A stretch of DNA of 64,000 nt from Hemileia vastatrix (taxonomy: Eukaryota > Basidiomycota > Pucciniomycetes > Pucciniales > Zaghouaniaceae): the NCBI GenBank assembly GCA_030280995.1, contig JASXTE010000005.1, positions 18,677,501 to 18,741,500 on the forward strand, read 5' to 3'. The notes under the pieces are model-generated. The model was not told the origin of the DNA. It did not search any database and worked only from the letters and a program-made list of their open reading frames with translations. This document shows, piece by piece, positions 1 to 11,760 of the stretch. How positions within the stretch are numbered: the stretch's first letter is position 1; each line of letters opens with the position of its first letter. Both the position numbers and the translations under genes were made by a program.

Positions 1-2197
1 CATGGACTACAAAACGGTCCAAAATATCCTGGAATGACCTGAGCCCAAAACCGTTAAATTGCTCCAAGGATTTTTGGGTTTTGCCAATTTCTATAGAGGA
101 TTAATTAAATATTACTCTAAAACTATTTCCAATCTTACTTCTCTTCTTAGAAAAGATATTTCTTTTTCTTTTACTTCTACAGAACGAAAGGAATTTGAAG
201 CATTGAAGACTGCATTTACCACAGCTCCAATTCTTTGACACTTTGATCCTTCTGCTTTGACAATAGTTGAGACAGACACTAGCGATTATGCTATTGCAGT
301 GGTCATTTCTCAATTCAATCCTGAAACAAAATTGTTTCATCCTTTTGCTTTTGAGTCACGCGAAATCATTGCGTCAGAATTAAATTATGAGATTCATGAC
401 AAGGAGCTTTTTGCCAATATTCTTTGTTTTAAAAAATGGCGCTCTTTTATTCTCAGCCTAGATAGTCCTTTTCAAATCCTAACTGACAATAATGCTTTGA
501 AATAATTTATGTCTTCCAAAGTGTTAACCAGGCGTCAAGCCAGGTGGGCTAAATTTTTGTCTGAAATTCATTTTTCTATTTCCTATTGCCCAGGTAAGAA
601 CTGCATTGTCCCAGATATCTTGTCACTTCAGGACAACGTTTACCCACAGCGGGGGGACACATTTACTGACAATAATCCAGCAAATGTGAAATAAATTTTC
701 AAGGAATAAATGTTAACAGCTCATCAAATTAATTTGATGACAATTCAATATTTTCAAAATCCACTATCCAACATCCTCAAAGCTCAGTCGATGGACAATT
801 ATTGTTTAGGGATAAAAGACAAAATACTCTTGAAGAAAGGGACCAAAAAACTTAGTATTGAATCAGGTCTATTAGTTTTCAAAGGTAGAGTAGTCATACC
901 CAACAATAATGAAATCAAATTATGGATTTTCATTAGTCAACATGATTCTCCATTAGCTGGTCATTTTTGGGTTGATAAAACCTACCAGTTAATGGCAAGG
1001 GATTTTTTCTGGCCAGGAATGACCAGAGAAATCAAGGCCTATATAAGATCTTGTTACAAATGTAATAGGAATAAGGCTCCCCGTCACTGGAAGCATGGGT
1101 TGCTTCAACCACTTCCTATTTCCTCTAAACCTTGGGAATCTTTATTGATGGATTTTATTTCTCAACTTTCTCTTTCTTATAATTTTGATGCTATATTAGT
1201 AATAGTAGATAGATTTTCAAAGATGTCTATTTTCATTAAAACCACTACTACTGCTACAGCAGAAGATTTGTCAAAATTGTTTCTAGAATATGTATTTTCC
1301 AAACATGGCTTACCTAATGATATTATTTCAGATAGAGGCTCATTGTTTGTATCCACATTCTGGACTCAATTGTGTCAACAACTCAATATCACAAGGAATC
1401 TATCCACGGCCTATCATCCTGAAACCGATGGGCAAACGGAAAGGGTCAACCAAATCCTTGAACAATACCTTTGAATGTATGTCAGTTACCAAAAAAGACG
1501 ATTGGACCACATGGTTTCCATTGGCCAAATTTACTTATAATAACTCAACTCATTCTTTGACACAACAATCTCCTTTCAAAACTGTTTATGGAAGACATCC
1601 TTGATTCAACTCAATCCATGTAGGAACTAGTCATCCTGAGGAACTTTATCTTCAAACCATATCATGACTCCAAGAAGAACTTAAATCAAACTTGGAATTA
1701 GCAATTTGAAGGTACAAGGAACAGGCTGACAAACATCGAAAATCTGCTCCTTCTTTTAAAAAAGGCAACAAAGTATGGCTCAATGCAGAAAACATTCAAA
1801 CAACTCAACCATCAAAGAAACTGGCCAAAAAATTCTTGGGACCATTTGAAATTGACTCCGAAGTCTCTAAAACTGCATTTCAACTCAAGCTACCTCCTAA
1901 ATGGCAGGCTATTCACCCTGTTTTCCACGTATCTCTTCTGGAACTGGAATGAGAAACATACCCGGGCAGGAACCAACCTCCTCCGGAACCAGTCGAAGTA
2001 GAAGACCATCTAGAGTGGGAAGTAAGCCGTATCCTTGATACAAGAATGCGCAAGGGGAGACTTCAATACCTCGTGGAACAGGAAGGCTTCCTTGATGACT
2101 CAGAAAAACATCCTGGGAACCAGCCATCAATGTTTCTAACACCCCTGAACTCCTAAAATCTTTTCATCTTAAATATCCTTTAAAACCAAAACCTTAG
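1..2197 (+). pseudogene. Ty3/gypsy chromovirus pol remnant (RT tail, RNase H, integrase, chromodomain)
   Basis: The window opens inside the pol of an LTR retrotransposon. In one frame from base 17 come the end of the RT with the FLGFANFYR block, an RNase H start (ETDTSDYAIA near 270), an RNase H/connection region to 694, then integrase from 710. The integrase has a zinc finger ending CYKCNR, DDE-core blocks MDFIS, SDRGSLF and TDGQTERVNQ, and a C-terminal barrel ending HPVFHVSLLE near 1940. A chromodomain follows (EWEVSRILD to LQYLV, about 2007-2080). Frame changes near 1470 and 2110 are needed to follow the protein to a TAG at 2195-2197. In-frame stops at 35, 236, 503, 692 and later show that it is dead. 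The 5' part lies outside the window. The family is unlike the elements after 23 kb, whose RT reads FLGMCGYYRQ. Confidence 0.9.
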
Positions 2198-3241
2198 AAC
2201 TCTCTTTTATTTTTGTTCTTCTCTTCTCTTTTCTCTTTTCTTTCTCATTTCATTTCTTTTTTTTTAAATTTCTAAAACTTCTCCTCTTCTAAAAATCCTT
2301 ACTCTGTTTTCTCTTTTCTTCTTTCTTCTTTTTTCAAAAAGCTTTTTTCAACCTTCTTTAAAAATAAATAAATTAAATAAAAATAAAATAAAATAAAATA
2401 AAATAAAATTAAAATTTAAAATTAAAAAAATAAAGTAAAATAATTAAAATAAAATCTTAAAAATCAATAATTCCTTTAATTTTCTTTCTTTTCCCTTTTC
2501 AAAATTTTCTTTTTTCCCTTATTTCTTTTTCTTCGATTTATCAAATTTTTCACAAACTCAATACGACAATATTTCTCAAACTTCACTTCAACCTTTAAAT
2601 CTCTCTTTTAAAATTCTTCAAACAAATTACTTCTTTCTTTCAAATTCTTTTTTTTCAAAACTATTTTTCTTCTTTCTTTTCAAAAAAAACCAAAATTCCT
2701 CAAAAACTTCAATAAATAAACTTTCACAAATTTTTCTCTCATTAAATTTTCATTTCAAACAAAATTGTTTCAATCAACTATTTTTTTTCTTACTTAATTT
2801 TTTCTTTTCAAAACTTAAACTAAAATTTCCTCAGCTAAACATTCTTTCTTTCCTTCTTTCAAAATTTAAAACAAAATTTTATTCAAATCTTTTCTTTTTT
2901 CCTTTTTTCTTTTCTTTCTCAAAATCTTATAAAATATATATCAAAATTTCAAAATAATATAAATAAGAAATAAATACAAAAATTGCTTTCTACTTTTCTT
3001 CCTTCCCTCTTTCTTTCTTTTTTTCTCTTTCCATTTCAAATTTTCTCCTGTATTTTCTCCCGAACCAATTTCTTCATTTTTTTCAAAACCACCCTTATTT
3101 CCTTCCAGCATTTCTCAAATACCTCCTCCTCTCCTACCTGTACTCTTCTCCAATCTCCAGTAATTCTTCTGCCACATCAAAGGAGGCAGCATGGACAATC
3201 TTGTTGACCTCACCACTTAAATCTTCAATGAATCAAGCTTG
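2198..3241. other. Pyrimidine-rich, AT-rich stretch without genes
   Basis: The + strand is dominated by C and T runs (for example 2205-2350, 2460-2700, 2990-3130) broken by A/T blocks. Short frames here are low-complexity (Phe/Ser/Leu) and not convincing. It separates the chromovirus stop codon from the antisense gene that ends at 3242, so it could be 3' untranslated sequence of both converging units. Confidence 0.6.
2377..2409. repeat. (AAAAT)n microsatellite
   Basis: About six near-perfect AAAAT units lie in the AT block downstream of the chromovirus pol. Confidence 0.85.
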
Positions 3242-3969
3242 TCAACCCTGCCAAGGTCTCTTCGACCATACCTGGTCAAGAGTTTCTTCATTGTCCTCCC
3301 TTGAATCAATCACTGGTTGATTTGCCTCAACTGGAAGAGATGGTGCAGCTTCCACAATTGGAGCTTCAGCAATGACATCTGAATTCTAAAACATACGGTC
3401 ATCAGTAATAAAATTTTTTTTAAAAAAAAAAGACTTACTTCAAAAAATGGGTCAGCCTCTAAAAATAATTTTGGGGTAACTTCCACTGTAACTTCCTTTT
3501 CCTCTTTGTCATCTTCAATGACCATCAGCCACTTCTTCGGCATCTGTCTCAAGATGGGGACTTCATCCTCATCCTTTTCTTCCACCCCTCGTTTTTTACC
3601 TGAAGCCTGGGTTACCCAGGCTGCCACGGTATCCTCAACCTCCTCCTCAATCTCTTCCACTGACTGATCATCCCCGACCGATACGTCCCAGATATCTTTG
3701 ACCACCTCTTTGGTCTTCAGTATCACCCAGTATTTGGTTTTCATAAACCATTGTTCAATGTCAGCATTTTTCAATAGGGCATTACACGTCACCCGTCTCC
3801 AGCGGCAAAACTCGCATTTCTGGCAAGAAACTTGTGTAGCTGTGCTTTCAACGCAGAAATATTCCATCGATTTGCAGGCTGTGCAGGCTTGAGAATATTG
3901 CTGGGTAACAATTCCACCATCCGCTTTGGGGTGTGGAGGCGTGGGAGTTGGGGTAGGACCAGTCAACAT
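3242..3969 (-). CDS. Cysteine-rich (zinc-binding-like) acidic protein, two exons, antisense to chromovirus
   Basis: Proposed exons are 3969-3439 and 3385-3242, joined across a 53-bp intron with GTAAGT donor and TTTTAG acceptor. The product is 224 aa. The ATG at 3969 is chosen over upstream codons because it follows a TATA box by 80 bp and begins a Pro/Thr-rich leader. Residues about 30-65 carry regularly spaced cysteines (CX2CX6C, then CX2CX2CX6C), which suggests metal binding. The remainder is strongly acidic with one basic patch (KKRGVEEK). The cysteine pattern loosely recalls fungal zinc-cluster proteins, but it is not a canonical Zn2Cys6. The gene could be a host gene or an antisense ORF carried by the retroelement that ends at 2197. 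Function is not recognised. A second donor-like CAGGTATGG near the 3' end leaves the C-terminus uncertain. Confidence 0.6.
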
Positions 3970-4048
3970 AATAAATATAAAATATTTAAAAGAAGAATTG
4001 AGAGAAAGTAGTGTGGGAAAATATTTCTCACACTCAACGGAGCTCGCG

Positions 4049-4085
4049 TTTTTTATACCTGGGCATCTGTCACGTGCCACGTGAC
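4049..4085 (-). promoter_or_regulatory. TATA box with paired CACGTG (E-box) palindrome
   Basis: Read on the minus strand, TATAAAAAA (4057-4049) lies 80 bp upstream of the ATG at 3969. Two CACGTG hexamers (4071-4076 and 4078-4083), one base apart, lie about 13 bp further upstream. With flanking GT/AC they form a 17-bp near-perfect palindrome. CACGTG is the classic site for bHLH and some bZIP factors. The arrangement suggests a real, regulated promoter for the cysteine-rich gene. Confidence 0.55.
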
Positions 4086-4929
4086 ACTTGAGGCAAAAGC
4101 AGCTCATTAAATCAATAATACAGAGGTCTAAATCCATACTCGAAGTGCAGAGAGCAATTCTACATAGCAACTGCAACTTTCCTTTGTGTACTAACTATTC
4201 AACCGCGCTAGTATAAACTTTAAATCTAAATTAGTCAATCTCTCAATAGTATGTTTTAGTCTTTTCCTCAATAAGCAACACACAGCGCAACAGTTAATGT
4301 AATAGTCTGCTAAAAGGTTTATTAAGTATCTGTGGGTTATTAAAAGGAGTAGTGAGCATGGACAGGATGGTTAGTGGAGGATTAAAGGGTTAACGGATGT
4401 TAGTGAGGAGGTTCCAGGTGTAACGGGTGTAATTTTGGTGGTCTGTGGTGTGCGGAATAATGGATGGGTATGAGGTCAATGCGAGGAGGAGTAATGGATA
4501 TAAAAGGGGTTGGATTTTGGTTCAATATTCCTTTAGAATTAAATTATAAAATTTATATATAGTTAATAGTGGTAAATCTTCAGGTTAAATCATTATTATT
4601 GAATCTTTCCTTATTTTTCTCAGTAATCATTTCTAAATCCTAAATCTTTGATTATTGAGTTTCCAACCCTTTGTGAGATCTTAAAGAATATTAATATTAC
4701 CTTTAAATTATTATATTAGAATTCTTATAAAACATATCTCAAAGCAGTAGCTCTTCCTTTGAGTCATCTTGGAATCACTTCCTTGAACATTTCCTCTGTG
4801 CTTCAAAGAAGTTTCTAAACTACTCTCCTCATCTCACTTCCAGGAACACCCTCAACCTTGTGCGTAGGTCGTCCGGTGACATGGTCCCTGTAAAAAGTTT
4901 CTATTATTGTCTTCATCAATTCTTCTTTT
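4086..4929. other. No gene recognised; TATA-like motif at 4499
   Basis: No convincing coding frame. TATAAAAGG at 4499-4507 (+) matches the TATA motif of LTRs elsewhere in this window. The stretch from about 4300 could therefore be part of an LTR, but no matching copy or terminal repeat was found here. Confidence 0.35.
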
Positions 4930-5215
4930 ATCTGCTTTCTCCCCTTGAAAAAATTCTCCAAAGCCCACTCCAAACTCTCTCCAAAACCCCCCAAATCCTC
5001 ACCAAACCGTCCCCACAAACCCTTTCCAAACCACTTCAAAACCCCATTGATCCCTCCCTATAATCCCCTTGAAGCCCCCCCTCAATCCCCACCTACACTC
5101 GCTTCAAATACCTTCCCCAACTCTCTCTAAAACCCCTCTTCAAACCCCTCCAAACCCCTTAAAACCCCCCCTCATCCCCTCCCTAGAACCGATTGAACCT
5201 CCCCCCAGCTGTTCA
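4930..5215. repeat. C-rich degenerate minisatellite
   Basis: The + strand repeats variants of CTCCAAAACCCC / CTTCAAACCCC with many CCCC runs and almost no G. Overlapping frames on both strands are translations of the repeat and are not supported as genes. Confidence 0.7.
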
Positions 5216-5254
5216 TTTGTTAAAAAAAATCATTATCAATTGTTTGTTAACAAA

Positions 5255-5545
5255 AAAAAAGGATGAAGGGGTAAAAGGGGAACTAGTGAAAGAATTGAAG
5301 TGGGTGTAGGGGTGTTATGGGGGGTTTGAAGCAGGTGTAGGGGGATTTGAGGGGGGGCTTTTGAGGGAGTTGTAGGGCGGGAGGAAGGTGGTTAGAGGCA
5401 GCCAAAGAGGAAGGGAGGGGGGAAAAGTTAGAGACAGACAAAGAGAAGGGAAAGGGGGGAAAGGTGGGAAAATTACCAGGTGAAGGAGGGATAAAGAGGG
5501 GATGATGGAGAGAAAAAAAAAGAGAGAAAAGGGAGAGAAAGAAAA
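5255..5545. repeat. G-rich purine tract, opposite strand bias to the preceding tract
   Basis: The + strand is now G/A-rich with runs of 4 to 7 G (5315-5370) and then GAGA/AAAG runs. It follows the C-rich tract after a short AT spacer with GTTAAAAAAAA and TTGTTAACAAAA motifs. The two tracts are loosely complementary, so a fold-back origin is possible, but no exact long inverted repeat is visible. Confidence 0.6.
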
Positions 5546-5989
5546 AAAGTTAATTTAACCTTGAAAACCAGAAAAAGAACCTCTTACAAAAAAAGTCAAA
5601 ACAAAACAAAACAAAAAACAGAAAATAGCAAACATAAATAATAATAATTAGAAAACAAAAAATCCAAAAAAATGAATAAAATGACATACCTGAAGTGATG
5701 AGATGAGAAAAAAAATGAAACCAAAATTTTTGAGGGATGTTTGAGGAGAAGAAGAAAAGGATATAAGGGTTGAATAAAAAAAATGACTGAAAAATTATGT
5801 GATAGCTGAAAATATGTGATTTCATGTTGAGGTGGTGACCAAAAAGAAAGAGACAGTTAAAAAGAGTTTTTCACTGAAAACCCAAAATCAAAGTCAATAT
5901 GCAAAAAAAAAAAATTACAAAAGAAAGTGACTAATACATACAACTTGATCATTTGAAGAGTATGAAAAAAATTAAAAGGGTTTTATTGA
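5546..5989. other. A-rich intergenic stretch, nothing recognised
   Basis: Low-complexity A/T sequence. The Phe-rich minus-strand frame at 5550-5825 reflects composition only. Confidence 0.5.
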
Positions 5990-6097
5990 GAAAAGGTGAA
6001 TTATTATTGGCATAATGATGGAGCATATCCCAGTGGGAGGAAAGATTAATAGTAGATAAAAATTAAATGAAAATCATAATAATTTAAGAAAAAATTG

Positions 6098-7358
6098 CTA
6101 AATCTCCCAATGTGCTAGTGTGATTGGAAGAATTTTTGTCCGTGTGCTAGTGGTTTGAGAAATAGAAGTGTTGGATATAAAGGGAGGTGTTTCAACTTTT
6201 TCATCTTCATACATCTCTAACAATTGATCTTTGAGTTCAGCAATTAGGCTATGAAGTATAGTGGAACACAGAATCCAATTGATCACTGCCTCAATTTTGG
6301 ACCTATTTTTAAAAGGACTTTGTAATTCCCTTAAACTTGAAAAACAACCTTTCAAGATTTTGATAGAATTTTAAATATGGACACTTGACTTTGCCAAATA
6401 ATTGTTGAACTTGGAATTTTGACTGTCTTCAGATGATGCTCCCCAAAAAGCAAGAAGTAAAAAATTTCTATTCACATAAGCAGAATCTGAAAGAAGATAC
6501 AGATATTCATCAAAAAAATTTAAGGTTCTTTTGAAATTTGCATTCTTTGAAAGTCTTTGGAGTCTTGACATGAAGCAGGATAGCTGGAAAAGAAATATAT
6601 AGGTTTTTTGTTCACATCACATATATGGTGAATGGAAATTGAATATCTATAGAGATGATATAGTTGCTTGTGCTAGTATGAAATAAAAAGAAAGAATGGA
6701 ATCAGAAATAAGCTACCTCTTTTTAAGATCAAAGTAATTGTTTCCACCTTGAGAAGGTTTCTGACTCAAAGGAACAGTATTAACATCAACAAAACCAATA
6801 CATCATGGAAATCCCTTTGATTGCATAACCTGAGTTGATTCAAGTAGATCTTCTTTACTTGACTAGGTGAGAAGTTAGGATTCCAAGGAGTTGATAGCAG
6901 TGATGCATTATTTTGTATAAGTGTTAACAGAGCCATACCCTAAATCAAAGACATTTTTCCAAATGTTTCATGGCAGCTCTGTTACCACTGGAATCCAAAT
7001 GGTATAGTGTGATGGCCGATTGAATTGAAAGATCATGTTGTGGTTTTTGAGAATCATTGTGAAAGATGGGGTGGTCCAGAATAAGCTCAAAAAATTTAAG
7101 GAAAAATTCATGAGAAGCCCTGAAAAACTATCTAAAACTGGGTAATGATAGGTTAAGAAGGGTTTTAATGGTGTAACTGGGGGTATGAAGTACTTGAGGC
7201 TTTCTAGGAAGAAGGTAGAGTTTCCTGGCCATTTTTGATAAAAAAAAATTTTCTTCAAGATTGGAATCAGAATTGAAATAAGAGTCAAAGAAGAGATACA
7301 GAGCTATGAAAGTCATTGCTTGATGTAGCATATCACAATTTGAGAGTGAGGAAGGCAT
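6098..7358 (-). pseudogene. HARBI1-like DDE transposase, degenerate
   Basis: On the minus strand the likely start is MPSSLSN at 7358. A helical N-terminal part to about 7130 is followed, in shifted frames, by HPIFHND and an LDSSGNRAA block, which match the recognition region of fungal HARBI1-like proteins. After a decayed middle (about 6950-6600), the C-terminal catalytic half is clear: LLSDSAY carries the second catalytic Asp, and the ILKGCFSSLREL block and NWILCSTILH follow to the TAA near 6098. Residues near the expected catalytic Glu are damaged by a stop (SSVHI, stop, NSIKILKG). Several stops and frameshifts make it inactive. These proteins cut and paste PIF/Harbinger-type DNA transposons. 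The same N-terminus recurs at 49985-50193. Confidence 0.8.
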
Positions 7359-7359
7359 G

Positions 7360-7626
7360 ACTCTTATATGGGATAAAAATGTAAATGATGTACAATGTTT
7401 TGAGTTATAAAGTGTCATGCTGCAAAGTGCTATGTATGAATGGGATGATGCTGAAAAATCAGTGAATTGGGACATTATGGTGAAATCAGCACTTTTTGTT
7501 GAGAAAGTGCAGATTTGAGTGAAATAGGTTACTTATTTCATTTTGAAATTCACCAGTGTTGGTGCTAGTGTGTTTTAGAAATATGCACTTAAATATGTGT
7601 GTATTTTCCAGAACTGACACCCGCTA
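7360..7626 (-). repeat. Terminal region of the HARBI1-like transposon, ending in a terminal inverted repeat
   Basis: The segment ends with CCAGAACTGACACCCGCTA, whose reverse complement matches the start TAGGGGATGTCAGTTCTGG found at 19796 and the reverse end at 50483. It is therefore the 5' terminus of the transposon carrying the minus-strand transposase. Subterminal sequence matches 50200-50483 over about 270 bp. No matching terminus was found on the other side (about 5990-6090), so that end is lost or too decayed. Confidence 0.7.
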
Positions 7627-10106
7627 ATTATTATGGAATTGTATCTATTTCAACAAGGAAATTATAAGTAGGTGAATAGATTATGTTGCTTATGCAACTT
7701 TCACAAAATACTCGAGTATTAGTTGATTAGTTCTAAGTGAGTAGAAATCTTTGTAATAATGTGAGGAGAATCACAGTAAATATTTTAGTTTATTATGAAT
7801 TATTAAATTTAATAATTATTATGTCTCAAGTCAATTAAAAATAATTGAGGGTTACTGTGGCACAGTTAATTATGTCTTAAAAACTGCCTTCTCAGAAATC
7901 CATAATGCATACTTATTCTATTGTGAAAGAAAACATGAGGGGAAAAGAGAAAGAGGGATAAATAAATAGGGAAACAGAACCATCCAACACCCAATATTTT
8001 AAAATGAATAATATAGAGTTGGGTACAGCTCATGAGTTATAATATCTTCTAGTTGATCAGTTTTTCCCCATAACAACTCTTTATTTTTATTTTGTATTTT
8101 TTAACATAAAATAAATCTTTTTCTAAAGAAAAATTTCCCTTTCTTGGGAACTTATTTCATGGTAATCTCAAATTTAATTCATTTTACATTTCAGAGTAAG
8201 GGGGAAGACAAATTTAGTCAATTCTTGGAAAATAAATTTTTGCCCCTATACTAAAATATAAAGTTGAACTCAGAGCCATCAATTCAGAATGGCTAGTTAG
8301 GGTAGTTTGACATGTCATTCTTTTTTAATTCCAGAGAATCAAGGACACATGATGTAATATTTCTATCTCATATGTTAATCGAAATGCTTCTCCTCCACAT
8401 TTTAGATTCTAGTAAGTTTCCAGATTGCTTATGAGATACAGAAGTTTCCCATGCTATAGATTTTTTGATATATGTTTTGAAAGGCAGAATTGGAGTTTTT
8501 TCAATTATAACATGTAATTTTCTTTTGGGAATTATATTAAATTGAATAGTAATTTAACTGAAAAAAATATCCATGAATTTTCTTTATCCTAAAGAAATAA
8601 AACTACCTTAGAGGTGAATGTCTCTGTGAATTCATTACCAGGCACTAGCTTAAAGGCTTTGCAATATTACTTTACTTTTTACTTTTCTATTTGTTTATTA
8701 GAGACATGTTTTTTTACCAAAAATCACATAGATTCTACAATATTTTTCCCTTTTTGGCTATTCTGTTCTTTCCCATTCTCTCATTTCAATAAGGTTGCAC
8801 ATCCTATGTTTTAAAGAATCTCTCTACTCTTGCGCCTATGGAATTTTCATTTCTTTTTTGAAGTTTTTTGAGACTGGTAATGCAAAGAATACAAAATTTT
8901 GTTCAATTGAGTTCACAAGATCCTCTTTTTTGTCAAAGGTTCATTCTTTAGAAAAATTTCCTGACGTCAGACTTGTGGACAGAACTTCAGGGGATTTTTT
9001 TTCACTTTATAGAAAGTCATTCTTTTACTGCTGATTGTAAGTTGGTTAGTGACCCCTATCCATTTCAAGTTGAAAAATATTTTTATATTGTTTCTTAAAA
9101 AAATAAACCTTTTTAATGCTGAAAATAGCTAAAAACAAGATATTCTAGAGTGCAATAATCGAGTTTCTTTCATCTTTTTTTGGCACATGAGCATGTGAAT
9201 TTTTACTAAATTTCAAAAGAAGCTTTAGTTGCAGTTTTGTTTCTAAAGATTTTCTCAAAGTGATCTTTTGATGATTCTGCTATATTAAAGGGAATATTCA
9301 AGGAAAATACTGCCTACCATTAAGAGAATTCACACAAATATTTAAAGATTCCATTTTTATGTAGGAAGGCTTTGTGTCAATCTATGGTTTGTGAGAGTAA
9401 AAATGAAAATTTCAATAAATTATTACTTAAAAATTTCTTCCAGACCATAGATTCATTTATAATGAAATCAGAGGCTTAATCTAGTGAAGAAAAGGTCCTT
9501 TAGTGTTTCTTTCTACTAAACAGCACTCAGAAAAATGTTTTATTCATAATCCTACCAATATTTAGAAAGTTTTTGTTTTCAAAAGTCAGTTGATTGGCAA
9601 CTTACACAATAAACATGAGTCCCATGGAGAATTTATGATGTTATATTAAGTTAATATTTTTTTATTGTGATTCACAGCCCAAATTTATTTCCAAAATTTT
9701 TAGAAAGGCTAAGCAAGCTTGGAAAGATATTCCTGAAGACTTCTTATTGGGTCTGATTGTACTTATGCATAAAAGAGTATAGGAAGTCTTTTAAAATTGC
9801 AGTGAATCCTGTTTTTGGTATAAAATTGAATTTTTTTTTTCAAGAATTTTTTATTTATTAATTTATTCATCAAAAGAAGTACAATGAATGATTAATCTGT
9901 TATCTTATTTATTTTGTGACATGAAATTTTTAACTTTAAAGTAATTTTCATCAAAACAATTCTATGAAATAAAATTAAGGCATAATTTTAGAAAAAAAAA
10001 TAAGAATATCTTAAGTCAAGATATAAATTTTAAGAATAATATGTTCTATATTGGGAGGATTTATTGAAGATTGTTCTCTATCAGTTACAATTGAATAAGC
10101 TCTGCA
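7627..10106. other. AT-rich intergenic DNA, nothing recognised
   Basis: Frames are short and stop-rich and show no family motif. A perfect TGACGTCA palindrome (CRE-type bZIP site) occurs at 8962-8969 but is isolated from any gene. Confidence 0.5.
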
Positions 10107-10838
10107 CAGTGGCCTACTAAAAGTCTGTGGGCAGCATTTTTATGCATTTTTCATATTTCCCACTGAAATTTCTTCCATTTCACAATTCCATTCATCATTT
10201 CATAAAAGCCACTCACTAATACTAATCATCTTTCCTCTTCAATAATTCTTTTACTGCTCCCTACCTTTATCAAAGCTTCATACATCAAACCCCAAAAATT
10301 TCTTTTTCATAGAAGCACTTCTAAAGTCTTCAATGCATCCAAGTGAACTTTTTTCATCTTAACCACACTCCAAGCCTTATTCTACCTAATATCCACCTAT
10401 ACTCACCAATATTTCTACTCCAAATTAATTTGGGTCATACTTGCTTTTCAAGAGTAAATTTGAATGAAATTTTATTATTTCCTGGTCATGATTGGGAAAT
10501 TTGTAAACCATGGCACTTAGCAGGAATCAACACAAAAAATTGATTATCTTTTTAAATAATTTCTTTAACTATTGCTTTTGAGAAGTCATTCTTTTATATC
10601 TGGGCTATGTTCAGGAAATTTTTTCACCTATCTGAAAAAATTCTTGGGTGTAACTAAAAAAATTGCTTTCTAAATTTTGGATTTCTCTTTATGTTATATT
10701 ATCTATTTTGTATTTTTAGTATGTTTTATTTATTAGGAAGAAAAAATTCACCAGAATACAAAGCTAGATGTTTTTCTAAGAAATATTAAGTGAGATAAAT
10801 TAAAAAAACATGGTTCACAGACTTTTGGTAGGTTGCTG
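10107..10838. mobile_element. Tc1/mariner-like non-autonomous element with about 27-bp inverted ends
   Basis: The left end CAGTGGCCTACTAAAAGTCT and the reverse complement of the right end (CAGCAACCTACCAAAAGTCT) agree at most positions over about 27 bp. The CAGTG start and AAAAGT core are typical of Tc1-family termini. The right flank is TA and the left flank CA, consistent with a TA target duplication with one change. The 732-bp interior has no transposase-like frame, so it would need a partner in trans. Confidence 0.7.
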
Positions 10839-11760
10839 TAAGTCCCCTCCCATAAGCTAGAGTCATATGTTTCTTTAGAAATAACTCACACAATTTTTAC
10901 CCCATTGACATAAAGTTTATTTTTTTCTTTTTCTAGCATAGTTTTGAAAATATTCTGATAAAAATTAATAAAAATATACTTTGCATTAAAAAAATCCAAA
11001 GAAAAAAAACAAGAAGGTAAAAAAATAAAGTTACCCACTAGAAACCTAAAAGGTTTGTGATAAACACCATAAGATAGCCCAAACTTAAATGAATAGATAC
11101 CTAAAATAAAATACTGAAATATTCACCAAGAAAAAATTTGAATAGAGAAATTATTTTTAATTGTCATCCCCTATAGGTTAAACTAGCTTATTTACAAGAC
11201 ATGAAGCTATGAGAGGCCACAAAAAAAATTTGATTCTTACATTTAAATTTTGTTATTTCAAAATTTTGTTTTGGGGATCAATAATATGAGCTATGAAGTT
11301 TTTAAAAATGTGTATCATATACCTTTTAAGCTTCAATTGGATGAATTTAATTTTTTAATATTTTATTTTTCTAGATTTCTTTAATACAAAAGTTTCTTCT
11401 TTGGTAGCCTGGAAGGAGACTATTCAGTTTTAGGAATTAGACAACCTAAAACCCAGTTTAGAAAGGTGAATGAACTACTTACTTTGAACTTTCTGGATTT
11501 AGATTTTATTCACTAAATTTGCTCTAAAGTTAATTCTTTCCCTTGGAAAAGTAGTTAAGATGATAATATAATGTGTCTTTTTAAGATTTTTTTAGAATAT
11601 GCACCCTCTCACTCTGAAGTCTCTCTCACTATCTTGATTTTTATTAAATTTTAGAATTAAGTTTGAAGAAGCTCACATCTTAATGGTAAGGTGAGGGGGG
11701 TACTTTGTGCAAGTTTAGAAAAGACAGAGAACAAGTGGGCTCAGAAGTGGAAAGAGAGTG
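10839..11760. other. AT-rich intergenic DNA, nothing recognised
   Basis: No coding frame or repeat copy recognised apart from the 5-bp target duplication of the following LTR at its end (GAGTG, 11756-11760). Confidence 0.5.

Noticed and set aside
101..340. Minus-strand frame within the chromovirus
   Set aside because: Antisense shadow of the RT/RNase H region, which matches known motifs on the + strand.
4815..5039. Minus-strand Gly/Phe/Trp-rich frame
   Set aside because: Mostly a translation of the C-rich minisatellite. Frames on both strands stay open because of composition.
5550..5825. Phe-rich minus-strand ORF
   Set aside because: Low-complexity A-rich DNA; no motif, no promoter, no homologous copy.
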